Source: Methanosarcina sp. 2.H.T.1A.6
GTDB lineage: Archaea; Halobacteriota; Methanosarcinia; Methanosarcinales; Methanosarcinaceae
DNA length: 64,000 nucleotides
Assembly: GCF_000979455.1 (NCBI RefSeq)
Contig: NZ_JJOY01000038.1
Coordinates: 24,682-88,681, forward strand
Direction: 5' to 3'
Shown in pieces: positions 43,304 to 53,095 of this stretch; the first letter of the stretch is position 1; every line of letters starts with the position of its first letter. Position numbers and translations under genes: made by a program. Under the pieces are notes generated by a model. The model made no database searches. It saw only the letters and a list, made by a program, of their open reading frames with translations, and was not told the DNA's origin.

Positions 43304-44107
43304 TTATCCCTCTGCGAGTAAGCTTAAAAGTTTTTTATGTACGTGTCCGTTGGACGCGACCATCTCCACTCTGGCAGTAACATTATCAGGAAGTCTTAAA
43401 GTCTTTCCGTATCCGTCCGTAACAAGCCCACCGGCTTCTTCAAGGATAAGCTGGCCTGCTGCCACATCTGTTACACGCAGAGCCTTTCGGACATCCACAA
43501 AGGCATCAAGCCTGCCTGAGGCTACATAACACAGTTCAAGCGCCACGCTCCCAAACAGCCTCACGCGGCGGACATTACTGTATATCTTTTGGGTCCTTTC
43601 CACGTTTTGCCTGTAGCCGTATACACTGACACAGAGTTTATTCAGGTCCGAATTCGCGGAGGGTTTGATTTTATTCCCATTCAGATATGCGCCCTTTCCG
43701 GCTTCTGCATAATACTCTTCCTTGAGGGCAAGGTTGCTCACATACCCGAACCTGAGGTCTAAGAGGTCGTGAGAGGCAAAAGCTATTGAAACGCTGTAGA
43801 AAGGAATTCCTGCAGAAGCATTATATGTCCCGTCGAGGGGGTCAAGCACAACAGAAAACTCAGGAGACTTCCCGATAACAAGTTCACCAAATTCTTCACT
43901 GAGTATCCTCATGGACCTGCCGTCCGCCTTAAACACCTCGATAATGGCATCCTCTGCTGCAAGATCTATACCGGTAGTCGGCGTCCCGTCAGCTCCCATA
44001 CATACGAAGCTGCTTGCCGAATCAGTGCCCACAAGGTCACAGGTTGCATCGTATGCAGCCTTGAAAGCCTCCCTGCACAATTTTAAAAAGTTTGAATCTG
44101 AAGTCAT
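43304..44107 (-). CDS. suhB: inositol monophosphatase / fructose-1,6-bisphosphatase family (SuhB-like)
   Basis: 267 residues. Lithium-sensitive phosphatase motif: EE at 71-72, D89-PLD92-GT, and 'VTDVAAGQLILEEAGG' (~220) supplying the third metal Asp. Archaeal members hydrolyse inositol phosphate, fructose-1,6-bisphosphate and sometimes NADP. The coupling with NAD kinase makes an NADP-phosphatase role plausible. ATG 44107; located downstream of gap on the same strand. Confidence 0.92.
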   Translation of the reverse strand: MTSDSNFLKLCREAFKAAYDATCDLVGTDSASSFVCMGADGTPTTGIDLAAEDAIIEVFKADGRSMRILSEEFGELVIGKSPEFSVVLDPLDGTYNASAGIPFYSVSIAFASHDLLDLRFGYVSNLALKEEYYAEAGKGAYLNGNKIKPSANSDLNKLCVSVYGYRQNVERTQKIYSNVRRVRLFGSVALELCYVASGRLDAFVDVRKALRVTDVAAGQLILEEAGGLVTDGYGKTLRLPDNVTARVEMVASNGHVHKKLLSLLAEG

Positions 44108-44285
44108 TAAGGGTCGGATCCTTCTTATTTCAGGGTTCCAGGTTCCACATACCAGGTTTTCGGGTACCTGGAACTGAGGTTTCGTAAATCAGGACTCAGG
44201 AAATTCGTCAGAAATTTCAATAGAAAGTTCGTCCGAAAGTGTATCAGATACCCTGAGTCCCGGAAATCAAGAGCTTCGGGAAGGC

Positions 44286-45293
44286 TCAGAGCCCAAGGGC
44301 TTTGTTTGTTTTCAGGATTGATTTTGCGCCGTCGCTCTCAAGCTCCATCATTGCGCGGATAGCATCCACGTTTTCAGGGACCACAATGGATTCCTGATGG
44401 ATAGCCTGGAAGAAGTAGAGTTCCCCTTCGTGCATGGTGACGGAATCAGTCCAGACGCAGTTTTCCCACATATCGTTTCTGGGACGCTTAATATCCCTGG
44501 CAACTTCCATGATTTCAGCCGTGGAAGATATGCCCTGCCCTACGAAACGGACTCTGGACTGGGAACCAAGCACTTTCCTGACGTCTTCGGCAGTGCACTC
44601 GTTCTTAAGCTCCATGTTCACTGTGTGCAGGTGCATTAAGGTCGTCGGGATTTTCATTGCGGCTGAGGTGATATTTATATGGGGAATAACAGTCTTCACA
44701 TCGGGACCGTGGTGGGAAGGCAGCTTGATCGGGTCCGGCACGATTGCATTGATCGGTCCCTTCTTTATATCGTTGGGATCGGCTGATCTCCGGGCAAGGG
44801 TTACCCTGACCTTATTTACCCCAAAAGCTTTGTCTATGGGATAGATGACCCTGCAGAGCCCTGTGGTGTTGCAGGAAACAACCCTCACGAAGTCAAGGCC
44901 CAGGGCCCCTTCGTAGTTTGAGACGGCGTTAAAGGAAAAACCCGTAAGTTCGTGCTCCTCACCACCCTGCCAGATGGCCTTTACCCCGGATTTTTCGTAC
45001 AGGGCTTTATTAGCTTCCCCCACTCCTCCAGGAGTGCAGTCCACAACCAGGTCGGCTTTTTCCACCATTTCCTCAATGCTCCCGGCGGCAGGTATTCCTG
45101 CCTTTTCAAAAGCTCCCAGATTGGCGGCAGGGGCATAGATATCATACCCTAGCTGGTGGGCTACTGCAGCCTCATAGTTTGGCTTTGTCTTGGAAACGCC
45201 TATGATTTCCATGTCATCCTGAGCCTGTACGGCGTCTGCAACCCTTTTCCCTATAGTTCCGTAACCGTTTACTGCAATCTTTGCTTTAGCCAT
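44286..45293 (-). CDS. gap: type II (archaeal) glyceraldehyde-3-phosphate dehydrogenase
   Basis: 335 residues. N-terminal GYGTIGKRVADA dinucleotide fold, active-site Cys141 in 'VVSCNTTGLCR', 'RRSADPNDIKKGPINAI', and 'MWENCVWTDSV' near 280. Converts glyceraldehyde-3-phosphate to 1,3-bisphosphoglycerate with NAD(P). ATG 45293. The gene heads the gap-suhB-nadK run (178-bp gap, then overlap-level spacing), a gluconeogenesis/NADP set. Four TTAG(T/A)CTAA repeats lie just upstream. Confidence 0.95.
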   Translation of the reverse strand: MAKAKIAVNGYGTIGKRVADAVQAQDDMEIIGVSKTKPNYEAAVAHQLGYDIYAPAANLGAFEKAGIPAAGSIEEMVEKADLVVDCTPGGVGEANKALYEKSGVKAIWQGGEEHELTGFSFNAVSNYEGALGLDFVRVVSCNTTGLCRVIYPIDKAFGVNKVRVTLARRSADPNDIKKGPINAIVPDPIKLPSHHGPDVKTVIPHINITSAAMKIPTTLMHLHTVNMELKNECTAEDVRKVLGSQSRVRFVGQGISSTAEIMEVARDIKRPRNDMWENCVWTDSVTMHEGELYFFQAIHQESIVVPENVDAIRAMMELESDGAKSILKTNKALGL

Positions 45294-45335
45294 TTATTAT
45301 CCTGTCCTGTTTATCCTGAACTATCCAATTCAGGA

Positions 45336-45392
45336 TTAGTCTAAATTATATTAAATTAGTCTAAGTAAATTAGTCTAAGTAAATTAGACTAA
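45336..45392. promoter_or_regulatory. four TTAG(T/A)CTAA motifs upstream of gap
   Basis: TTAGTCTAA at 45336-45344, 45356-45364 and 45370-45378, and TTAGACTAA at 45384-45392; the last three are exactly 14 bp apart. Each is a near-perfect 9-bp palindrome. About 45-100 bp before the gap start codon on the minus strand, so they overlap its promoter or leader. A regulator-binding array is inferred. The remainder of 45294-45910 shows no gene. Confidence 0.5.
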
Positions 45393-45910
45393 ATTAAAGT
45401 GAATTACAGTCTAATAGCCTGAACAGCTGAAAATTATTTTTTATACGTTTGTGATTTCCGGGCAGTGAATTACACTAATCTAAATATATGCATAAATTTA
45501 AAGTGTTTCATGGATTTATAATGTACGTCTGAAATTAAGAGATGCTAAAAACTGCCCGATCTTCGAACTAAGATACTGATTTAAATGATAAATATTTTGA
45601 GTGCTTTAAATTTACGCCTGATTGTTGATTGTTATATATCAGGTAACATTGAGGTTATAGAGAAGAATAGATAAATGCTTTTCCCGGGTAGTTATTGCAA
45701 ATTAAAGAAACTGATAGAGAGATTCAGTGCTTTCGGAGCTTCCAGATGGTTTTCCGAAAGGTTAGATATTCACCGGTTCTTCAGTAAATTAGCAAGACTC
45801 CTTATCAGAACTGTCTTCCCACTAAAACAGATGATCTAATTCCTGCTAAAGAAAAAAGGTCAATAAGCAGGTAAAACTAAGGAAGAAGTAATGTAAAAAA
45901 AGTAAAAAAA

Positions 45911-46099
45911 TCAATTTGACAGAATAAGGGCTTCCCCGCGTGAGAAATTGATTTCCTTTATCGAGCCTTCAACCGTCATTTTATCTCCGAGGATTCCAGT
46001 AAGCTGAATTGATTTTCCTTCAACCAGAATCTTTGCTACAGATTCCATGACCTTCTCTCGGTTTTCTCCACGAAGCATAATTACATTAAGTTCACACAT
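45911..46099 (-). CDS. cooT: CooT-family small nickel-binding protein
   Basis: 62 residues beginning MCELNVIML, with 'GKSIQLTGILGDKMTVEGSIKEINF', the single β-rich domain of CooT-like proteins. CooT in Rhodospirillum binds Ni via Cys2 and helps load CO dehydrogenase; Cys2 is present here. ATG 46099 follows AGGAGAG. It is not next to CODH genes, but a CooC is elsewhere in the window. Confidence 0.8.
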   Translation of the reverse strand: MCELNVIMLRGENREKVMESVAKILVEGKSIQLTGILGDKMTVEGSIKEINFSRGEALILSN

Positions 46100-46200
46100 C
46101 TTAGATCTCTCCTTATATTGTTCTACTTATACCGTTTAAATAACATATAATTATAAATCAATAAATATCTGGCTGGTCTGTATTTTGAAACTGTCAAATC

Positions 46201-46241
46201 TTATAAAATTCCGCACTGACATTATAAAATTCCGCACTGAC
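46201..46241. repeat. 21-bp direct repeat pair
   Basis: TTATAAAATTCCGCACTGAC occurs at 46201-46220 and 46222-46241. It lies in the 46100-46443 gap, which has no gene. Confidence 0.85.
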
Positions 46242-46443
46242 CTTAAAGTATTTTTCATTAACTATATTTAATTTGTAGCCCTGCTCAATAAAAAGTTGCC
46301 GAAAAAATCCGGCAGCCGGAAAATCTGAAAAAAACATGAAATTCTTCAAATAACACAAAGAAATGAAAGTACTTTTCAAATCAGTACTTTCATGCCAAAT
46401 ATACCACGAAATATCAGGACAAAAGATCCGGCGGGCGCGAACT

Positions 46444-47325
46444 TCAGGGGAAGTTCATCAGTTTTGCAACCGACAGGCCCTGTTCAAGCCCGAGGTCTTC
46501 AGCCACACACTCGCATTTTGTAAGGAGCATATAGGCAATCGGCCCGAAATTATGTTCGGAGAGAGTCTCGTAGTTTGCCATGCCCTTGCTGATGATAAGG
46601 GTTGCATCTTTCATTACGTCGAGAAGTTCGGCAGGGGCTTCTTCGATCAGGATACCTACAGCGTTTGAACCTGTGGTCATTATCCTGTCAACCTTTTTGT
46701 CGATTTCAAACTCTTTTACCTCTTCTAATGTAACATCTGTGAGAATGGGACCTCCTCGGACCACCAGTGTGATATTTCCGCCGAGTTTTTTAATCACGTC
46801 GAAAACAATAAGATCAAAAAGGATCTCTCCGCAGTTGTCAGCAATGTAGACAACATCCTTAAGGAGCCCCATCATCTTTGGGGTATCATCAACGTCAAGT
46901 CCATGTTCGAAAAGTTTTAGAAAAGCAGCTTCAAATTTATCTTCGCTTGCATCAAAGCCCATAATCCCGAAATCAAAATAATTCGCGATAACCGACGCAA
47001 GCACTGCCCGCCTGAAAAGTTCTCTGTCATCAGGAGAGTTTTCGTAAATTTTTTCTTTTGCTGCGGGCAGGACTTTTAATGCAGCCCGGTTGATGAGCTT
47101 TTTTGTGACTTCATATGGATCATTGTCTTCGAGGATTTCGTAGCACTTTCGATGAATTTTAGTAGCTACGGATGCTGATACCGCCTCAGGGTCATAGTGT
47201 TTATTCATGACGTCAAGGCATTCATGAATCGTCTTGCAGATCAGATCTTCATCATCCGTTGAAAGCTTTGATTGAAAATGTACTCTAGAAAGCAGGCAGT
47301 ATGTACAGCGTGGGTTCATCTTCAT
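46444..47325 (-). CDS. DUF89 / damage-control phosphatase family
   Basis: 293 residues. N-terminal 'CTYCLLSR' Cys pair, central metal-binding 'VVYIADNCGEILFD' (Asp-Asn) and 'LIISKGMANYETLSE' near 250, the hallmarks of subfamily I DUF89 proteins. These metal-dependent phosphatases remove damaged phosphometabolites; the archaeal substrate is unknown. ATG 47325 is 5 nt after a GGGAGATT site. Monocistronic. Confidence 0.9.
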   Translation of the reverse strand: MKMNPRCTYCLLSRVHFQSKLSTDDEDLICKTIHECLDVMNKHYDPEAVSASVATKIHRKCYEILEDNDPYEVTKKLINRAALKVLPAAKEKIYENSPDDRELFRRAVLASVIANYFDFGIMGFDASEDKFEAAFLKLFEHGLDVDDTPKMMGLLKDVVYIADNCGEILFDLIVFDVIKKLGGNITLVVRGGPILTDVTLEEVKEFEIDKKVDRIMTTGSNAVGILIEEAPAELLDVMKDATLIISKGMANYETLSEHNFGPIAYMLLTKCECVAEDLGLEQGLSVAKLMNFP

Positions 47326-47618
47326 GGGGAATCTCCCTGTTTTTTGGATTATATGATAGGGTTTTTCAGAATGTTACTGGTATGCGTGGCAAGTGTTATA
47401 CCTTTACTCCTTCTGGTACAATAAACCTTTAAAAAAATAAACCTTTAAAAAGGTAACCTTAAACCTGGATCTGAAAAAAATTTAGGTATGGAGATTTCAC
47501 TACAGCCTCGTATTTATGTCCTCTGCATCTCACAAAATGGATAAGGCAGTGAACTTTGCCAGCAGATTTTTTTGAAAAGGGAAATTCTTTATAGCTGATG
47601 AATCTAAAATAATTTACG

Positions 47619-49139
47619 ATGATTCCAGGGATCCGAAACTTCAAATTATTTCCAATTCTGGTTTTACTTACAACACTGTTGATCCTTTCTGCAGCTTTTC
47701 CAGTTCCTGCATCTGCACTTACCGAGGTTGAGATAAACCCTGTCAATACACCCGACGGTGCAGTCGTGTTGATCGTTGACGGCTTAAGCGCTCCTTTTAT
47801 CTATCCGGAGCTTACACCGCATGCACTTGACGGTACACCCCTTGAAAACGCCAGGCTTGAGAATATTCCGGAAATAGGCAAAACCAGTGCCCGGATTCTC
47901 GAGTTTCGTGCTCCTCAGACATTTACCGAAGGAGGGCACTCGGTCCTTGTTACCGGAAACCCGGGTGCAGACAGTGAATTTGTCAGTTTCAAAGATGCAA
48001 ATATTTTTGATGTTTTACACAGCGAGGGGTACTTTTGTATTGCTGTTATGGAAAAAGGGGATTCCTGGTCAATCTGCGCCGAACAGGATGCTGTCCTGAG
48101 GGATGAAAACAACTCTATAAAGAAGATGGAGATCGTGCTTGCGCAGTATGAACATTCTCAGGATAATCCTGTGCCATCCGGGCTTTTGCAGCTAATGGAA
48201 GCGGAGGCTGACCTGGCTCCGGGATATGTCACCTCAAAAGAGACTGGGGAAAAGTATAACGGATATAACAGGTGGGGTATTGAAGCCGCCTGTGCTGTTG
48301 TAGAGTACATGGAAAAAAACTGTCCCGGGCAAAAATACCTGCTGACTGTCAATGTAGGGGCAATTGATATGAGCGGGCACTACAGGGGCAACTATGGATA
48401 TATAGACTGCATAGAAAACCTTGATTCGGAGCTTTTATCCCTCTATAAACTATGTGAAAAAAACAACCTTGCTTTTGTCCTGACCTCAGACCATGGGATG
48501 GCTTTTTCGGCAGATGGTTCTAAAGGAGGGCACCAGTCCGAAAAATACTCGGTATCGGATGAAGCGCAGATGGTCCCACTCATCGTATATGCGCAGGATG
48601 TCGAGAGCGGGGTTATCAGGGGAGAATTCGGGCAGGAGGACTTTGCTCCCACCCTTCTTGGAATCCTTGATGTCCCGGACAGGCCCAGGTTTATGCAAGG
48701 AGAGCAGATCCTGCTTACAGGGCACGTGAACCTGAAAGTCAAACTTCCGGAAAAAGGATCCGTAGAACTCATGAAAGATGGAAAAGTAATCTCATCTCCA
48801 GGAAACGATGACCAGTTCCTTTTCCTCGGCCTTGAGCCGGAGAACTCCTATGCTGTCGGGGCTGTTCTGAATTCCGGAAATAGCCTTGAAGAAAAGGAGA
48901 AAGAGGTTTTTCTTAAAACTGATTCGGTGGTCGAATTCGGGAGTAAAGGAGCCAAAACAAAGGAAAGCGAATCCTCCCCGGAGGGAGCAAAAGAAGAAAC
49001 CAGCTCTGCAGGTGTTTTCGGAGAAGGAGATTCGATTTTTGGCAGGAACTCAAAGCACCTGATAGGATATTTCCTGATAGGAGCAATAAACCTTGCAGGG
49101 TTTTTTATCATTATGAAAATTCTGAAAAAACACGGTTGA
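47619..49139 (+). CDS. membrane-anchored alkaline-phosphatase-superfamily protein
   Basis: 506 residues. Signal peptide 1-33 ('FPILVLLTTLLILSAAFPVPASA'), metalloenzyme core with 'AVVLIVDGLS' (metal Asp and nucleophile Ser), 'VNVGAIDMSGHYRG' and 'LTSDHGMAFSADGSKGGH', then a β-domain, a Ser/Glu-rich stalk (~430-470) and a C-terminal helix 'HLIGYFLIGAINLAGFFIIM' with basic end. An extracellular phosphatase or phosphotransferase anchored at both ends is expected. The ATG lacks a clear ribosome site. The 47326-47618 gap upstream shows nothing else. Confidence 0.8.
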   Translation: MIPGIRNFKLFPILVLLTTLLILSAAFPVPASALTEVEINPVNTPDGAVVLIVDGLSAPFIYPELTPHALDGTPLENARLENIPEIGKTSARILEFRAPQTFTEGGHSVLVTGNPGADSEFVSFKDANIFDVLHSEGYFCIAVMEKGDSWSICAEQDAVLRDENNSIKKMEIVLAQYEHSQDNPVPSGLLQLMEAEADLAPGYVTSKETGEKYNGYNRWGIEAACAVVEYMEKNCPGQKYLLTVNVGAIDMSGHYRGNYGYIDCIENLDSELLSLYKLCEKNNLAFVLTSDHGMAFSADGSKGGHQSEKYSVSDEAQMVPLIVYAQDVESGVIRGEFGQEDFAPTLLGILDVPDRPRFMQGEQILLTGHVNLKVKLPEKGSVELMKDGKVISSPGNDDQFLFLGLEPENSYAVGAVLNSGNSLEEKEKEVFLKTDSVVEFGSKGAKTKESESSPEGAKEETSSAGVFGEGDSIFGRNSKHLIGYFLIGAINLAGFFIIMKILKKHG

Positions 49140-49200
49140 TATTTTTGGATCAAAGTTTCTGTTCAGCTAATGCTTTCGTTTTTACCTTATTATATGCAGG

Positions 49201-49266
49201 CAGACTCAGGAGGGCTCAGGTAGACTCAGGAGGGCTCAGGCAGACTCAGGCGGGTTCAGGCAGGCT
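49201..49266. repeat. three tandem 20-bp repeats
   Basis: CAGACTCAGGAGGGCTCAGG at 49201, 49221 (TAGACTC...) and 49241 (...CGGGTTCAGG), plus a fourth partial CAGGCT. G/C-rich in an AT-rich context. The rest of 49140-50030 is AT-rich with no gene seen; upstream of the TPR gene at 50031. Confidence 0.85.
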
Positions 49267-50030
49267 AAAGCGGCAGGTGAGATTATGCGCTGGATAAAAG
49301 ATACATCTGTATACCTATAGGGAGTTAAATCTAATAAATGGGCTTTATAAATACCAAAAGGGAGTTAAAAAGAATGTAACGGAACTGTCATTCAGGTTTC
49401 CCGGAATAACATCAACAGATTTCTCAGGCACTTCCAAAAAAGCGATAAAATTGATGAAATTATAAAAACGATCAAAATAGCTAAAAACAGTATAAACCTA
49501 TGGTTTACTTATGGTTTACCTGCTGTTTACCTCTAATTTGATACAAACCAGTTATTTTTAAATGTTGAATTTATGCCTTAGTAGAAATTATTTAATTCCT
49601 TTCCCCTCTGGCTAATACTATCATTAGATATGCTTTTCTTTTCTATTCGTATTTTTATTTATTTAGTTTTCGTTTTTCCATACCAGTTAATAGTAACATT
49701 TTTTATGTTTTTATAGTCAATGATATATTTTAATCACGTATTCTGCCCTACCTCTCTTGTTTTTTATCCTGCAAAATATATTTTTTTAGAAAACCGCTGT
49801 CGTTCAATGCAATCAGCTGTTTTATTTTGCGTAATAAAGGGATAGAATGTTATATGATAATTATAATATTATACTCGGCCTCTTATACACTATTCAAACA
49901 CTAATGGTATGTCTAATAATCTTACGCAATATTCACTCACTAATATATTCAATTAAGCGTAAACTATACTCCGGATGTTACACTGACAACCCCCCTACCA
50001 GAACACTCACTTTTCTGAGGTGCCGGATAC

Positions 50031-51218
50031 ATGGACTTTGATGCTATTGACGATTTTGTGTACGATGTTATTGGAATAATCGGATCTGACCAGAAAAACC
50101 TATCCTGTGCAGCTGATTTTGCTCTGAAAAGCTCAAAAGAAAAATCTTATCCCCCAAAACTTCTACTTGAACTCTCTAACGCATGCAAGCAGCAAAAAAT
50201 GCATCTGGAAGAATACGTTTTTGCAAAGGTCTGCTTAATGCAGGCTTCCGGAAAGCTCCGCGAAGATTCCTGCTATGCGCTGGGTATTGCAGCACATGTA
50301 CTGGGTTTTTCCCCTGAAGCCGAAGCAAGCTATCTTGAAGTCCTGAATGAAAACCCTGAAAATGCAGATGTAAGATGTGCTTACTCTGAGCTTCTTTTAG
50401 AGCTCGGAAGAGTTCAGGAAGCCGAAAATGAGTATAAAACCGTACTTGAAACCTCGCCCGAAAATGTAAAGGCAAATACCGGGTACGCTTACCTTCTGGC
50501 CGAATACGGGCATGTAGATGAAGCAGAGGAATGTTACTCGAGAGCACTTGCCGGTAACCCGAACTATGTCCCTGCCAGAGGTGGGTATGCAAACCTGCTT
50601 TTTGAGCTTGGAAGACTAAGAGAGGCCGAAAAAGAGTACAGGCTTGCCATGAACCTTGACCCTGAAGACCCAAGCCTCCACCACAATTTCGGTGTCTTGC
50701 TCTCATTCCTTGGCCGCTCTTCTGAAGCCGAAGTTGAGTACAGGAAAGCTCTTTCACTTAACCCCAGGCACAGAAGAACTCTTTTCAACTATGGGAACCT
50801 CCTTGCGAGGGAAGGCAGGGTCTCGGAAGCTGAAGAACAATACATGGAAGCCCTTTCCCTTGACCAGAATGATGCAAAAGTCCATTCCAATTATGCAAAC
50901 CTTCTTGCCCGCTTCGGAAGAAGGTACGAAGCTGAAATGGAATATAAAAAAGCTCTAAGTCTTGACCCGGAAAGCGTTGAGGGACATTACAGCTACGGAA
51001 ACCTTCTTTCGGAACTCGGGCGCTTACCTGAAGCAGAGGACGAATACAAGAAAGCCCTTGTTCTCAATCCATATTATCCTCCACTTCACTACAACTACGG
51101 ACTGCTCATGAGAAAAATGAGTCGTTTTGACGAAGCTAAAATCCAGTATACAAAAGCAATGCAACTCGACCCGGATATAGGGAACAAAATGACCGATTCC
51201 TGGATTATTCTGGATTAA
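50031..51218 (+). CDS. TPR protein, solenoid type
   Basis: 395 residues: a helical N-terminal ~90 residues, then nine TPR units with the repeated phrase 'A-x-x-x-Y-x-K-A-L-x-L-x-P' and 'NYGNLL..GR..EAE' (from ~95 on). N-terminus MDFDAIDDFVYDVI matches that of the TPR gene at 59419 (MDIDAVDKLVFHVI), so the two are paralogs. Each repeat keeps an acidic Glu pair and Tyr, typical of recently expanded TPR arrays. Role unknown. ATG 50031 follows GAGGTG. Confidence 0.9.
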   Translation: MDFDAIDDFVYDVIGIIGSDQKNLSCAADFALKSSKEKSYPPKLLLELSNACKQQKMHLEEYVFAKVCLMQASGKLREDSCYALGIAAHVLGFSPEAEASYLEVLNENPENADVRCAYSELLLELGRVQEAENEYKTVLETSPENVKANTGYAYLLAEYGHVDEAEECYSRALAGNPNYVPARGGYANLLFELGRLREAEKEYRLAMNLDPEDPSLHHNFGVLLSFLGRSSEAEVEYRKALSLNPRHRRTLFNYGNLLAREGRVSEAEEQYMEALSLDQNDAKVHSNYANLLARFGRRYEAEMEYKKALSLDPESVEGHYSYGNLLSELGRLPEAEDEYKKALVLNPYYPPLHYNYGLLMRKMSRFDEAKIQYTKAMQLDPDIGNKMTDSWIILD

Positions 51219-51445
51219 GAGCAATTAACCATCAAATATAACCATCAAATATAAGCATCAAATATAACCAAATAATCCGAACCAAAATATTCCGACATTC
51301 AAAAATAACAACTATCGACAATCCGGCATATATAAAGACTCCAGTTTGAAGTAGTGACTCAGGCTGGAGCAACTTTTCATTGATTTTAACTGATTTTTTG
51401 CTTTAATCCGGCTTTTTCTTTCCTGTTCAGGCTAAATTTTCGGTT

Positions 51446-52468
51446 TTACTGAGAACGATTTCCAAAGGTAATAATTTTCAGTTCTTCATTTTCGAGCAGG
51501 GCAAAAGCAGCAGCATTTCCGAGCCCCACATAATCCGGGCAGGAAAATAGGGAAAGCAGTTTACCGTCGAACCACCATTCATATCCGGTTCTGAGAGCTG
51601 TATGCCCTCTCACAATCCTTTTCAAACCATTTGTTTCTAAAAAGCCGTCAACAATCTCAGGCCCGAATTCCTTAACAGTAGAACCTCTTGATGAAGTGCT
51701 CAGCCCCGGATGTTTCGAAGGGTCATTCCATAGATAAGGAAAAGCGCCTTCTTTTGTGATGGCATCAACACTTTCGGTTCCATTGATTCCTCCGTGTACG
51801 CAGAAGGTATGCCCCGAGATTATTGCTGCTACCGGCAGCCTGTCATATGTCCTGCTGACATTCAGGAGAAAAACCTGGTCAAAGCCAATTTCCTCAAAAA
51901 AGCCGTAATAGAGGTTCATATCCACAGTTTCATGGTTCCCTCTGAGCAGGAAAATGTTTTGAAGCTCTTCAAGTTTCAGCCGGAAAAGCCTTATAAGGAC
52001 TTCTGTGCCCTGCATCCCGCGGTCCACATAATCACCCAGAAAAAGCATGTATTTACAGCCAAGTTCTTCTCTCATTTCCATTACAAAGTTAAGGGCATCA
52101 AGGTCCCCGTGGATATCTCCAATAAGCATAATAGACTCCGTAAATGCCGGGTCAATCCGGAGCACGGCAGGTTCGGACTCAAGTACGTTATTTATCTTCG
52201 GGAGGAGAAGGCTAAGTTCTTCTTTTGTTTTTGTCTTCTCAAGGTCATTTACTGATGTTATGGAACCACCCCGATAAATCCAATTAAACAATGTCTGAAG
52301 AGGTTTTAAAGATTGTAAAGACCGCCTGTCGGAAATTTTTCTAATGAGATTAGAGGGAGTTTTACTCGATAAGCATTTCTGAGCCAGATACAAAAGATCA
52401 GTATACAGCTCATATTCAATAATAAATTCCTGCAAGAATGTGCAGCTATTAAGCCTGATTACCTGCAT
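51446..52468 (-). CDS. PPP-family serine/threonine protein phosphatase
   Basis: 340 residues. All PPP signatures are present: GDIHGD (~117), GDYVDRG (~145), RGNHE (~175), 'SGHTFCVHGGI' (~218) and 'VRGHTALRTG' (~288). It should bind two metals and remove phosphate from Ser/Thr. An N-terminal ~115-residue helical extension, not part of the catalytic domain, is present. The gene is convergent with the TPR gene at 50031. ATG 52468; ribosome site weak. Confidence 0.92.
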   Translation of the reverse strand: MQVIRLNSCTFLQEFIIEYELYTDLLYLAQKCLSSKTPSNLIRKISDRRSLQSLKPLQTLFNWIYRGGSITSVNDLEKTKTKEELSLLLPKINNVLESEPAVLRIDPAFTESIMLIGDIHGDLDALNFVMEMREELGCKYMLFLGDYVDRGMQGTEVLIRLFRLKLEELQNIFLLRGNHETVDMNLYYGFFEEIGFDQVFLLNVSRTYDRLPVAAIISGHTFCVHGGINGTESVDAITKEGAFPYLWNDPSKHPGLSTSSRGSTVKEFGPEIVDGFLETNGLKRIVRGHTALRTGYEWWFDGKLLSLFSCPDYVGLGNAAAFALLENEELKIITFGNRSQ

Positions 52469-52609
52469 ATACTAAAACAGGAAAAACCAGTTCAAGCAGG
52501 GAAGACCGAAAGCAGGAATGACCGAAAGCAGGAAAAAGCGGTTAAATAATAAAGAATGAAAAACAAATATATTTGTGAAGTTTAAGGATCTGAACGGGAG
52601 TACAGGACA

Positions 52610-52999
52610 ATGGAACTTGATATAAGTGAGCAGGACCCGGAAGAGATGGACCTTGCCGATGTTGCGCTTGAGTATGAAGAGCTTGTCTCTGCAATATCCA
52701 TTCTGGAAAAGAGGCGGGAAGAACTTAGAGCCCGCATTATGGATACCTTTGCAGAAAAAGAAATTGATGTCCTGAGAATAGGGCATGTGGAGCTCAGGCG
52801 GCAAAAGGCGGATTGGAAGCTCTGGCACATTAACAGGCTAAAGCCTTATCTTGTGGAACGTGAACTCTGGGATATGGTCGAATCAGTTGACAGGAAGAAC
52901 CTCAGTAAGCTAATTGAGAAAGGTTTCCTGACTGAAGAAGAACTCAAGGGTATGTATGATGTGGAAACAAGGTACAGTTTGCGTGTGAACAGAGTTTAA
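52610..52999 (+). CDS. conserved hypothetical, coiled-coil
   Basis: 129 residues, strongly charged. Residues 18-55 are a likely coiled coil (ALEYEELVSAISILEKRREEL); the rest has 'VELRRQKADWKLW' and 'LVERELWDMVESVDRKNLSKLIEKGFLTEEELKGMYDV'. Not recognised, resembling phage Gp157-like or small archaeal regulators only in length. No membrane segment. ATG 52610 lies after ACGGGAGTACAGGACA. Confidence 0.65.
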   Translation: MELDISEQDPEEMDLADVALEYEELVSAISILEKRREELRARIMDTFAEKEIDVLRIGHVELRRQKADWKLWHINRLKPYLVERELWDMVESVDRKNLSKLIEKGFLTEEELKGMYDVETRYSLRVNRV

Positions 53000-53036
53000 T
53001 TTAGTGATCGGATCTTTGCGGCACTGACTTTCAATT

Positions 53037-53095
53037 TGTTACTTCATCTGGCTGGCAGGTCGATCCAGAACCCGCGAGGTACATGACGAGAATAG
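53037..53095 (-). repeat. core of dispersed repeat, inverted copy
   Basis: Minus-strand sequence 'CGACCTGCCAGCCAGATGAAG' matches the core of copy A at 36377 with few differences. Only the core is seen; the rest of 53000-53552 has no gene. Confidence 0.5.
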
